From CAYMDJ01 sp964537525 (GTDB lineage: Archaea > Aenigmatarchaeota > Aenigmatarchaeia > QMZP01), in assembly GCA_964537525.1 (NCBI GenBank), contig CAZIAB010000003.1:1-42199 (forward strand): a stretch of 42,199 nucleotides of DNA. Direction: 5' to 3'. Both the position numbers and the translations under genes were made by a program. This document shows positions 33,532 to 40,393 of the stretch, in pieces. The notes beneath the pieces are model-generated. The model was not told the DNA's origin. It saw only the letters and a list, made by a program, of their open reading frames with translations, and did not search any database. Numbering within the stretch: position 1 is the stretch's first letter; each line of letters opens with the position of its first letter.

Positions 33532-34536
33532 CTAAAGCAGATACCCTGTTGTGTGCTCAGCGTTTCCTACTGCCTTGCCAAGTTCTTTGAGACCGACAAC
33601 CCTTCCTGTTTTTTTATCCATCACCCTGAACTCAGATATCACAGCAGGATACTCATTATAGGTGAGCTTGTTGGGAATAACCCCTGCGCTCTTCTTCCTG
33701 AATGTCCACCACGAATGTGAATAACAATCAACCACAAACTCTATCTCCCTCCCTTCATTCTCTCCTGTGACTCTGAACACAGGAACGTCTCCACCGCTTC
33801 TCTTGACCCTCATCTTCTTGAAGCTGTGCATCTCATTCCCATCAAAGAATGATATATCCTTTTTTATCGACTTCCCAAAAACGAGCTGGTTAGTGTACGT
33901 CAGTATTCCGCCGCTCTCAAAATGGAAGATTCCCCAATACCATGGGATAGCAGGGGCATTCACAAAAACCCTCTGGAAGTACGCGCTCCCCTTTATTGTT
34001 TTTCCCTCAACCCTACCCTTCAGGCCGGTGCGATTAACCTTCATTATGGAATAACCCTTTTCGCCAACAAAATTGTTTGAGTGGTGTCTTGGCCGAGAAA
34101 AATCATACTCTCTGTCAGCCTCAGCAACAAAGACAAAATCATCACCTATCTTCACAACACCACACTTTCCATTCACAGAGAACGATGCCGGTGTCCTGGA
34201 TTCTGATACCAATCCTCTTTCACCAACCCTTATCCTGCACTGCTCCAGAAGGAAGTTGTGGTGCATCCTTTCACCATCAAAATACCATGCAGCAACCACA
34301 CCATCCAGGACATTACCATCACGCGCCTTCTCAATCTTTATATCCAGATCATTGCAGTTAATCCTCTTTGTGTTCTTCGCTGACCATAGAATCATCAGTT
34401 GCCTTGGCTTTTCAGGAATCTTTGGATTATCAAAAAAGAATATCCACCACCACCACCACCAGGCGCCGCGTGAAAGGTTCTCATTCTCTATATCAAATAC
34501 GTTCTTCAATTCAATAAACTCAATCTTCTTTGGCAT
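33532..34536 (-). CDS. Conserved-looking protein of unknown function with a six-tryptophan run
   Basis: A 334-residue protein I cannot assign to a function. Near the N-terminus it has six consecutive tryptophans followed by Ile-Phe-Phe-Phe (about residues 27-36), then PRQLMILWSAKN. The rest is beta-rich and aromatic, with repeated short strands (for example WYFDGERMHHNFLLE and WYWGIFHFESGGILTYTN), reminiscent of lipocalin-like CrtC/AttH domains; this is only an impression. No signal peptide or clear membrane helix is present. The start at 34536 is supported by a TATA-like CTTTAAATG on the reverse strand about 27 nt upstream. Confidence 0.75.
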   Translation of the reverse strand: MPKKIEFIELKNVFDIENENLSRGAWWWWWWIFFFDNPKIPEKPRQLMILWSAKNTKRINCNDLDIKIEKARDGNVLDGVVAAWYFDGERMHHNFLLEQCRIRVGERGLVSESRTPASFSVNGKCGVVKIGDDFVFVAEADREYDFSRPRHHSNNFVGEKGYSIMKVNRTGLKGRVEGKTIKGSAYFQRVFVNAPAIPWYWGIFHFESGGILTYTNQLVFGKSIKKDISFFDGNEMHSFKKMRVKRSGGDVPVFRVTGENEGREIEFVVDCYSHSWWTFRKKSAGVIPNKLTYNEYPAVISEFRVMDKKTGRVVGLKELGKAVGNAEHTTGYLL

Positions 34537-34591
34537 ATAATGGTTTATTGGTGGCTTTCATCATTTAAAGGCAGCAGCGGGCTGAGCAAAA

Positions 34592-34599
34592 CTTAAAAA
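34592..34599 (+). promoter_or_regulatory. TATA-like box for the pheST leader
   Basis: ACTTAAAAAC at about 34591-34600 is a good archaeal TATA-like box on the plus strand. The expected transcription start is near 34620-34623, about 10 nt before the short Phe-rich frame. No other plus-strand gene uses it. A second TATA-like ATTATTTTAA at about 34751-34760 lies nearer to pheS. Confidence 0.45.
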
Positions 34600-34630
34600 C
34601 CTGACCCCCAATCATTTAGAAGTGGTTCAC

Positions 34631-34708
34631 ATGACAGACCTTACAGCCAGGACAGTGCATCAGTTCAGTTTTGGTTTTCAGCCACGATTCTTTAGCTTTT
34701 TTGTGTAA
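34631..34708 (+). CDS. Candidate Phe-rich leader peptide of pheST (25 aa)
   Basis: A short frame from ATG 34631 to TAA 34706-34708 encodes 25 residues, of which seven are Phe, all within the last 14 positions (ending FFSFFV). It sits 81 bp upstream of pheS, behind its own TATA-like box, and its stop codon overlaps a hairpin. In enteric bacteria pheST is attenuated by a Phe-rich leader peptide (pheM); this layout is analogous, but I know of no such mechanism established in archaea. Weak points: no clear ribosome-binding site, and the T-rich DNA would produce Phe codons by composition. Confidence 0.4.
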   Translation: MTDLTARTVHQFSFGFQPRFFSFFV

Positions 34709-34735
34709 TGCCAGGAGATTTCCAACTATTGGCAT
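34708..34735 (+). promoter_or_regulatory. Hairpin after the Phe-rich leader frame
   Basis: ATGCCA (34708-34713) pairs with TGGCAT (34730-34735) around a 16-nt loop, beginning at the last base of the leader stop codon. A T6 run (34697-34702, within CTTTTTTG) precedes it and could act as an archaeal U-tract terminator. Together these could form a switch sensing leader translation (inference). Confidence 0.35.
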
Positions 34736-34789
34736 GCAGTCGTCCCCAATATTATTTTAACAACCAGAACCAATAAGGATATAGATATC

Positions 34790-36265
34790 ATGACAGAGGA
34801 CATAGTGAAGAAGCTCTCCCCACACGAGAAGAAGATACTACTTGCCCTGAAGAAGCTGCGCGAGGCAGCCACTGGCGAGATAGCAAAGGAGACCGGCCTC
34901 TCTGAGGACAGCGTCCACAAGGCAGGGCAGTGGGCCAGCATGAAAGGGCTCGTTGAGCACAGGGAAGAGGTCGAGACAAAGGCAGAGCTCACTGATGAGG
35001 GGAAGAGATACTCTGAGGAGGGAATCCCGGAAAAAAAGCTTCTGGAGACGATTTCAGTCAAGGCCATGTCGATACAGGAACTAAACAACCGCATTGACAA
35101 TTTCAGCATTGCCCTTGCATGGGCCAAGAAGAAGGGCTGGATTCAGATGGCAGGGGGCAAGGTAAGCATAACCATGCAGGGAAGGGAGGTCCTCTCAAAA
35201 AACACGCCCGTCGAGGAGGGCCTCAAGGGAAATATCCATGAAGAAAACATCGATGAGCTCAGGGCAAGGAAGCTCGTCACCGTCAGGGAGAAGAAGACCA
35301 AGACGCTCTCCCTTACGGAGAAGGGCAAGAGCATCCTACCGCACCTCAAGGACGTGAAGGCCATAAAGGAGGAGGTAGGCCAGCTGACGCCCTCTCATAT
35401 AAAGACAGGCAAGTGGAAGGACGCAAAATTCAGGGAGTATGACGTCAACACCCCTGTCCCCACGCTCTACGCTTCCACAATACATCCCTACGTCCAGTTC
35501 ATCAACGAGACAAGGAGGAAAATGATTGCGCTCGGTTTCCATGAGATGAAGGGCCCTTTCACAGAGACGGAGTTCTGGAACATGGACGCCCTCTTCATGC
35601 CCCAGGACCACCCCGCCAGGGGGATACACGACGTCTTCAGGCTGAAGAAGCCATCCAGGGGCGAGGTCAGGGACAAAATGGCGCTGGAGAGGGTCGGTAA
35701 GACCCATAAGAACGGCTGGATAACCGGCTCCACGGGCTGGGGACACTGGAACCAGCAGCAGACTCTCAACCTGGTCCTCAGGAGCCACACGACATGCGTT
35801 TCTGCCAGGACCCTCGCTTCCAGACCGGAGGTTCCCTCCAAGTTCTTCACAATCGACAGGGACTTCAGGCCCGACGTCCTCGACGCTACCCACTCCTTTG
35901 AGTTCCACCAACTGGAGGGGATAATCCTCGGAGAGAACCTGAACATAAGGAACCTGCTCGGATACCTGGAACTCTTCGGAAAAGAGGTCGCTGGGGCAGA
36001 GGACATCCGCTTCAGGCCGGGATACTTCCCCTTCACAGAACCCTCTGTCGAGATGGATGCGAAGATAGGGGGGAAGTGGGTGGAGATTGGAGGCTCGGGG
36101 ATATTCAGGCCAGAGCTCACGAAACCCCTGGGGGTTGACGCCACGGTCCTCGCGTGGGGCCTGGGGTTCGGCAGGCTGGCGATGATAAAGCTCGGGATAA
36201 GCGACATGAGGGATTTGTTCAATCACGATGTCGAGTGGCTCAGGAAGAGGAGGCTGGTGGTCTGA
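34790..36265 (+). CDS. pheS: Phenylalanyl-tRNA synthetase alpha subunit
   Basis: Catalytic subunit of the alpha2-beta2 enzyme charging tRNA-Phe. The 491-residue archaeal/eukaryal form has N-terminal winged-helix domains (about 1-190, LSPHEKKILLALKKL) and the class II catalytic domain from about 215. This includes the GFHEMKGPFTETEFWNMDAL segment, QDHPARG, motif 2 (RSHTTCVSARTLA), the FRPDVLDATHSFEFHQLEG region, and motif 3 (WGLGFGRLAMIKLGI). The start at 34790 follows a TATA-like ATTATTTTAA with a short leader. Its stop overlaps the pheT ATG (ATGA), so the subunits are translationally coupled. Confidence 0.96.
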   Translation: MTEDIVKKLSPHEKKILLALKKLREAATGEIAKETGLSEDSVHKAGQWASMKGLVEHREEVETKAELTDEGKRYSEEGIPEKKLLETISVKAMSIQELNNRIDNFSIALAWAKKKGWIQMAGGKVSITMQGREVLSKNTPVEEGLKGNIHEENIDELRARKLVTVREKKTKTLSLTEKGKSILPHLKDVKAIKEEVGQLTPSHIKTGKWKDAKFREYDVNTPVPTLYASTIHPYVQFINETRRKMIALGFHEMKGPFTETEFWNMDALFMPQDHPARGIHDVFRLKKPSRGEVRDKMALERVGKTHKNGWITGSTGWGHWNQQQTLNLVLRSHTTCVSARTLASRPEVPSKFFTIDRDFRPDVLDATHSFEFHQLEGIILGENLNIRNLLGYLELFGKEVAGAEDIRFRPGYFPFTEPSVEMDAKIGGKWVEIGGSGIFRPELTKPLGVDATVLAWGLGFGRLAMIKLGISDMRDLFNHDVEWLRKRRLVV

Positions 36266-37899
36266 TGCCTGTCATAGAGATAAGCGCCCCTGACCTCAAG
36301 GGTATGCTCGGAAGGAAGGTGGCGGACAGCGAGCTCGAGACCGTCCTGCCCCTGAACAAGCTGGAGATAGATGAATGGGACGGAGACAGGATAAAGATTG
36401 AGGTGACGCCCGACAGGCCTGACCTGATGAGCACAGAAGGGATAGCGAGGCAGGTTTCTGCATGGCTCGGGATAAATAGAGGGTTGCCAAGCCACGTGGT
36501 CTCGAAACCAACCATATCCATGGCAGCAGGCCCTGTCAAGGTCAGGCCATGCATAGTCGCCGGGGCGGTTAGAGGACTAAGGCTGGACGATGACACTATC
36601 AGGAGCATAATGCAGCTCCAGGAGCTGATTGACCTCACCATAGGAAGGGACAGGGTAAAGACAGCGATAGGCGTCCATGACCTCTCCAAGGTAAATCCAC
36701 CCTTCTGCTACAAGGAAGTCGACCCCAAGAGCGTCAAGTTCGTCCCCCTTGGATTCAGCAAGGAGATGACAATGGAGGAAATCCTCAGGAAGCACCCAAA
36801 GGGAATCCAGTACAAGCACATCTTCGGCAAGGCAAAGAAGCTCCCGATAATCATTGACAGCAAAGGAGAGATTCTCTCCTTCCCTCCGATAATAAACGGG
36901 GAGCTCACCAAGGTGACCGAGGGAACGAAAGACATATTCCTTGACATAACCGGCTATGACGAGGCACCAATAAGCTATGCGCTGAACATACTCCTCACCT
37001 CCATGGAGATGCGCGGCGGAAGGATAGAAGCGGTCAGGGTCAACAAAAAGATCTATCCGAACCTGAGGGCAAGGTCCATGAAGCTCGACACTGGATACGT
37101 CAAGAGGATGCTCGGATACAACCTCAGGGACAGCGAGATAAAGTCCCTGCTCGAGAGGATGAACTACGGCGTTAACATGAAGAACAGGACTGTCCTAATC
37201 CCCCCGTACAGGTATGACATTCTCCACCTCGTTGACATCATAGAGGACATATCGATAGCATACGGATACAATGATTTCGAGCCAGAGCTTCCCCGCCTCC
37301 CCACTGTTGGAAGGCCGCACCCGTTCGAGGAGTTCTGCAACAGGATAAGGGAGATGATGATAGGCACGGGCTTCCAGGAGGTGGTGAATTACACTCTCAC
37401 GAGCCCTGAGAAGCAGTTCAAACTCATGAACGTCCCGGAGGGAGGGACAGTGGAGATAGCCAATCCCATGTCAAAGGAATACTCCCAGGTGAGGGTGTGG
37501 GCAATACCCTCGCTCATGGCAAACCTCGTCTCAAACAAGCACAGGAGATATCCGCAGCGCCTGTTTGAGGTCGCTGACTGTGTGCTCCCTGACCCGAAGC
37601 AGGAGGTGAGGACGAGGAACATAAGGAAGCTCGCGGGCGTCGTCAGCCACGCGAACGCCAACTTCTCAGAGATGGCAGCCATAGTGAATTCCATAGATGA
37701 GAACCTTGGCCTGAAGACATCCAAGCAATCCACCGAACACCCATCCTTCATGAAGGGTCGGTGCGGCCAGATAATGAAGGGCAACAAATCGATAGGAGTG
37801 TTTGGTGAGATATCCCCTGCCATCCTCAGCAAGCTCGCCCTCAAGATGCCCGTCACGGCCTTCGAGCTGGAGCTGGATGAAGTCTACAAAAACAAATAA
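36265..37899 (+). CDS. pheT: Phenylalanyl-tRNA synthetase beta subunit
   Basis: Editing and tRNA-binding subunit of PheRS, 544 residues, normal for archaea. It begins MPVIEISAPDLKGMLGRK (B1 domain), with LEIDEWDGDRIKIEVTPDRPDLMSTEGIARQ, the B3/B4 editing domain around residues 90-270 (IMQLQELIDLTIGRDRVKTAIGVHDLSK), the B5 domain near 275-350 (RSMKLDTGYVKRMLGYNL), and the catalytic-like B6/B7 fold from about 355. The start at 36265 overlaps the pheS stop by the ATGA arrangement. A T-rich stretch (CACCTTTTTTACG) just after the stop at 37899 probably terminates the operon. Confidence 0.96.
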   Translation: MPVIEISAPDLKGMLGRKVADSELETVLPLNKLEIDEWDGDRIKIEVTPDRPDLMSTEGIARQVSAWLGINRGLPSHVVSKPTISMAAGPVKVRPCIVAGAVRGLRLDDDTIRSIMQLQELIDLTIGRDRVKTAIGVHDLSKVNPPFCYKEVDPKSVKFVPLGFSKEMTMEEILRKHPKGIQYKHIFGKAKKLPIIIDSKGEILSFPPIINGELTKVTEGTKDIFLDITGYDEAPISYALNILLTSMEMRGGRIEAVRVNKKIYPNLRARSMKLDTGYVKRMLGYNLRDSEIKSLLERMNYGVNMKNRTVLIPPYRYDILHLVDIIEDISIAYGYNDFEPELPRLPTVGRPHPFEEFCNRIREMMIGTGFQEVVNYTLTSPEKQFKLMNVPEGGTVEIANPMSKEYSQVRVWAIPSLMANLVSNKHRRYPQRLFEVADCVLPDPKQEVRTRNIRKLAGVVSHANANFSEMAAIVNSIDENLGLKTSKQSTEHPSFMKGRCGQIMKGNKSIGVFGEISPAILSKLALKMPVTAFELELDEVYKNK

Positions 37900-38040
37900 C
37901 ACCTTTTTTACGAGAGCTGCCGCTTCTCCAAAAAACGTGTACGAAAAAACACGAGTAACCACTATACAAACCTTCCGAAAGCTTTAAATATATGGATTTA
38001 TATATATAGTAATATTAATATATATCTATTAAGTGATTTC

Positions 38041-38319
38041 ATGAAAACCCAGACCCTTCACATGCCGAGACTTGACACGGTCCTTATGGTAGAGGACACG
38101 ATAAAGAAGCTTGATTACTACCCGACAAAGAACCAGCTCTGGAGGGCCCTACCGAAGATGGTCATGTGGCAGACACTCGGCCTGATTCTGGAATACCTGG
38201 AGAAGAGCAACAAGATACTGATAACAAAGGACAAGAAGATAATGTGGGTCGCGATGGACAACAGGAAGCTGAGAAAGCTCTTCGAAACTTCAGTCAAATG
38301 GGAGAAAAAAGGCAAATGA
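38041..38319 (+). CDS. Small wHTH-like protein, probable antitoxin partner
   Basis: A 92-residue basic protein with a compact helical/winged-helix pattern (YYPTKNQLWRALPKMVMWQTLGLILEYLEKSNKILITKDKKIMWV, in parts). Its stop overlaps the ATG of the RelE-like gene (ATGA), the arrangement of toxin-antitoxin pairs, which makes it the likely antitoxin and autoregulator. The promoter region upstream (37981-38040) is extremely AT-rich, with TTTATATATATAG-like boxes. The identification rests on context more than on a named antitoxin family. Confidence 0.65.
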   Translation: MKTQTLHMPRLDTVLMVEDTIKKLDYYPTKNQLWRALPKMVMWQTLGLILEYLEKSNKILITKDKKIMWVAMDNRKLRKLFETSVKWEKKGK

Positions 38320-38654
38320 CGACAATAAGGCTTTCCCATGAATTCCTTAGGGATTTTGCCAAGCTCGAGAAGCGGATTGAAAGGGGAAGCGGCGACGCCG
38401 AATACATAATCAGGATAATAAACAGGGGCATGACCAAGCTATCCGAGAATCCCGAGGCTGGCCAGAAAATACCAAGAAAACTGTGGCCGGAATATTACAC
38501 AAGCAAATACGACATAAACAATCTCTGGAGGCTCAGGCTCGATGACAGCTGGAGGATGATATACACGCTGGGAAAGGAAGGCATAGAGATATTCTGCATA
38601 GTTCTGGAAGCAATGGACCACAAGAAATACAACAAGAGGTTCGGGTACAAATAA
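38316..38654 (+). CDS. RelE/ParE-superfamily toxin-like protein
   Basis: A 112-residue protein with the RelE/YoeB-type pattern: N-terminal LSHEFLRDFAKLEKRI helices, basic core strand WRLRLDDSWRMIYTL, and C-terminal ILEAMDHKKYNKRFGY, where family toxins carry catalytic or ribosome-contacting basic and Tyr residues. It would act as a ribosome-dependent mRNA endonuclease, held in check by the upstream gene product. Start 38316 overlaps the partner's stop; the same frame is open upstream but would run inside that gene. Confidence 0.75.
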   Translation: MTTIRLSHEFLRDFAKLEKRIERGSGDAEYIIRIINRGMTKLSENPEAGQKIPRKLWPEYYTSKYDINNLWRLRLDDSWRMIYTLGKEGIEIFCIVLEAMDHKKYNKRFGYK

Positions 38655-38779
38655 CCCTTTTACATCTAATCATATCGCCAATTAACCATAAGGCAGGAAA
38701 TGATGATATATTTACTATAGAGTAGTCAAATAGAAAAGCTTATAAATACACTTCTGATAAATAACCATAAGGTGAATAA

Positions 38780-39175
38780 ATGGTATTCGGAATTGGAAAA
38801 TCAAGAGAAGAGAAAAGATTTGAAGAAGAACAGCTGCGCAAAAACGAAGAGGAAGAAAGACAGATCACTGAAGCATTGAGAAAAATAGTCGTTTTTCCAG
38901 GAGACAAGAAGGAGTTTGAGGATTTTATCGGCTATAAGACAGCGTGGGTTGATATGGGGGGTCAAATCAAGGGGCTGCTCGTCTATGCGGGTGTAGATTA
39001 TAATGACCATGAAGGATATGAAAAGTACAATCCGTTTGTGATGTATGACATTGCGTTTCAAAGGAAAATTCTAGAATCCGGTGTCGTGGGCCTGGTCGAT
39101 TCAAACTTTACTAATACTAGAAATATGTCAACAGGCGACGACATTTATTTCGGTGCACCCGTAAAAAGAAAGTGA
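38780..39175 (+). CDS. Hypothetical protein (131 aa), AT-rich orphan
   Basis: I do not recognise this protein. It has a charged N-terminal helix likely to form a coiled coil (EEKRFEEEQLRKNEEEERQITEALRKI, in parts, residues about 10-36), followed by a globular domain. Codon use is visibly more AT-rich than the neighbouring genes, suggesting recent acquisition. A TATA-like CTTATAAATAC at about 38739-38749 and an AAGGTGA ribosome-binding site at 38769-38775 precede the ATG at 38780. It ends 1 bp before the convergent MinD-like gene. Confidence 0.65.
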   Translation: MVFGIGKSREEKRFEEEQLRKNEEEERQITEALRKIVVFPGDKKEFEDFIGYKTAWVDMGGQIKGLLVYAGVDYNDHEGYEKYNPFVMYDIAFQRKILESGVVGLVDSNFTNTRNMSTGDDIYFGAPVKRK

Positions 39176-39176
39176 A

Positions 39177-39938
39177 TCAGTAAACGAACCGTCCGAAGAA
39201 CCTGTGGAGCACGGGCCTCTTTATCTTGTATTCCATCCCAAGGACGTTGGCTGCAAGCGCAAGGAACTGCTGCGAGGAGAGCGCCTTGGGGCTGTGCGAA
39301 ACCACAGGGGACTTCTCCGCTATCGCCTTCCTGACGTTCTGGTCCTCGTTTATTATTCCTATGACAGGGACGCCCAGGAACTCTTCCACCTGCTCCAGCG
39401 GGAATTCCCAGGATTCCTTCCTGACCCTGTTCACAACAACCCCCAGGTTGTGCGTGTGGTATCTCTCCGCGACCCTTATCAGCTTCAGAGCATCAGTGAG
39501 GGCAGGAACCTCCAGGTTGGTCACTGTTATCAGCTCGTCCGAGGCCTTTATGGTGGAGACGGCCTCCTTGCCGAGCCCTGCCGCGGCGTCTATGATAACG
39601 AAATCAGTCTTATTGAGTAACTTGTACATGGAGTCAACAATCTTGTGCGAGCTCGGTGTAATGATGTTCTCTATGGATATGTCAGCGGGTATTATCCTGA
39701 ACCCGTCCTTGTGGTGATAGACAGCATCCCTGAGCGCTGCCTTGCCCTTTATCACGTCCTGTATGGTGGTATGGTACATGGGGATACCCATATGGAGGCC
39801 GAGGTTGGCGGTGGTGAAGTTGGCGTCCACCGCTATCACGCTCTGCTCAAAGACAGACAGCGCAGAGGAAAGGTTTGACACGACGGTGGTCTTCCCGACG
39901 CCCCCCTTTCCGGAAGCGATTGCAATAATCCTCGTCAT
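39177..39938 (-). CDS. MinD/ParA-like P-loop ATPase
   Basis: A 253-residue SIMIBI-class ATPase. It has the deviant Walker A SGKGGVGKTT (about 9-18, with the signature lysine), VIAVDANF (A' region), FVIIDAAAGLG (Walker B, where MinD has DxPAG), and VVNRVRKE (nucleotide specificity). Membrane-binding MinD has a C-terminal amphipathic helix; here the C-terminus is basic and aromatic (IKRPVLHRFFGRFVY), so membrane or partner binding is possible. Archaeal homologues are numerous and mostly uncharacterised, acting in positioning of motility or chemosensory assemblies. No partition partner is adjacent. Confidence 0.88.
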   Translation of the reverse strand: MTRIIAIASGKGGVGKTTVVSNLSSALSVFEQSVIAVDANFTTANLGLHMGIPMYHTTIQDVIKGKAALRDAVYHHKDGFRIIPADISIENIITPSSHKIVDSMYKLLNKTDFVIIDAAAGLGKEAVSTIKASDELITVTNLEVPALTDALKLIRVAERYHTHNLGVVVNRVRKESWEFPLEQVEEFLGVPVIGIINEDQNVRKAIAEKSPVVSHSPKALSSQQFLALAANVLGMEYKIKRPVLHRFFGRFVY

Positions 39939-40090
39939 GTTATCTTATTGTCCTTTAACTCATAAAAAGCTGACCCCGTGGGCATTTTCCGTGAACGCTT
40001 TTGGAACAGTTTAGTATTCGCTATAGGTAACTGCCACGATCTTAATTGGCGATGCTCTTAACAGTAAAAAGGTTAGCGGACCCGGCAGGA

Positions 40091-40193
40091 TTCCCTAAAC
40101 CACTTCATGCCCAGGATTGTTTATGTTGCTCCTGGGTGCGAAAGCGTTCTTTCCGCAAACGCTTTAGGGCGTTTATCGGCCCTAAAGGGTTTT
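40091..40193 (-). other. tRNA-Arg intron 2 (T-loop position 59/60, 103 nt)
   Basis: The 103 nt interrupt the T-loop. A bulge-helix-bulge fits well: outer helix is the T-stem GCAGG/CCTGC, 3' bulge AAT, centre pairing TTCG/AGGG (two G-U, one C-G, one G-A), 5' bulge AAA, inner helix AAACC/GGTTT. Cuts after the second base of each bulge regenerate the normal loop TTCGAAT. Internally it folds into hairpins: CTTTAGGGC/GCCCTAAAG, AAAGCGTT/AACGCTTT (these two overlap at AAAG) and CCCAGGA/TCCTGGG. No reading frame is inside. Confidence 0.82.
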
Positions 40194-40215
40194 TTCGAAC
40201 CTGCGACCCCTCGCT

Positions 40216-40231
40216 CTCTCCCACCAAGGGT
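40216..40231 (-). other. tRNA-Arg intron 1 (canonical position 37/38, 16 nt)
   Basis: Removing these 16 nt restores a 7-nt anticodon loop. The junctions fit a bulge-helix-bulge: outer helix is the anticodon stem, centre helix CTCC/GGAG, 3-nt bulges TAA and AGA, with cuts after the second base of each bulge giving exactly the 37/38 site. The inner helix is poor, so the motif is a relaxed one. Confidence 0.82.
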
Positions 40232-40269
40232 TAGGAGGCGAGTGCTCTATCCAGCTGAGCTACGGGCCC

Positions 40270-40393
40270 AATGCTTGAATGACGTCTTTATCCAATTGAT
40301 GTATGACGTCTATCTAACCTTTGCAATGACGTGTACAACATCATGTTGCACGGCGTGTGTTACTTTTATTACAGGGCTTGCGAAATTATATAT
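40270..40393. promoter_or_regulatory. Region between tRNA-Arg and lipoprotein gene with ATGACGT repeats
   Basis: Three ATGACGT copies occur at 40279-40285, 40303-40309 and 40326-40332, spaced 24 and 23 bp. An inverted repeat CAACAT-C-ATGTTG follows at 40336-40348, and a TATA-like CTTTTATTAC lies at about 40364-40373, suitable for a leaderless lipoprotein transcript from 40394. The repeats lie upstream of both divergent genes and resemble operator sites; the regulator is unknown. Confidence 0.45.

Larger units (their letters stand above)
40077..40269 (-). tRNA. tRNA-Arg(CCU) with two introns
   Basis: On the minus strand GGGCCCG (1-7) pairs with CGGGTCC (66-72), the D-stem is GCTC/GAGC with GG at 18-19, the anticodon stem is CTCGC/GCGAG with loop CTCCTA-A (anticodon CCT), the variable loop is GGGTC, and the T-stem is GCAGG/CCTGC with loop TTCGAA-T. 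The arms only close if two insertions are removed: 16 nt after position 37 (40216-40231) and 103 nt between positions 59 and 60 (40091-40193). The mature tRNA is 74 nt, discriminator G, with no encoded CCA. It reads AGG, a heavily used arginine codon in these genes. Confidence 0.9.

Noticed and set aside
38699..38756. C/D-box small RNA (ATGATGA and CTGA about 50 nt apart)
   Set aside because: There is no terminal stem and no internal boxes, and the interval contains the TATA-like box of the next gene.
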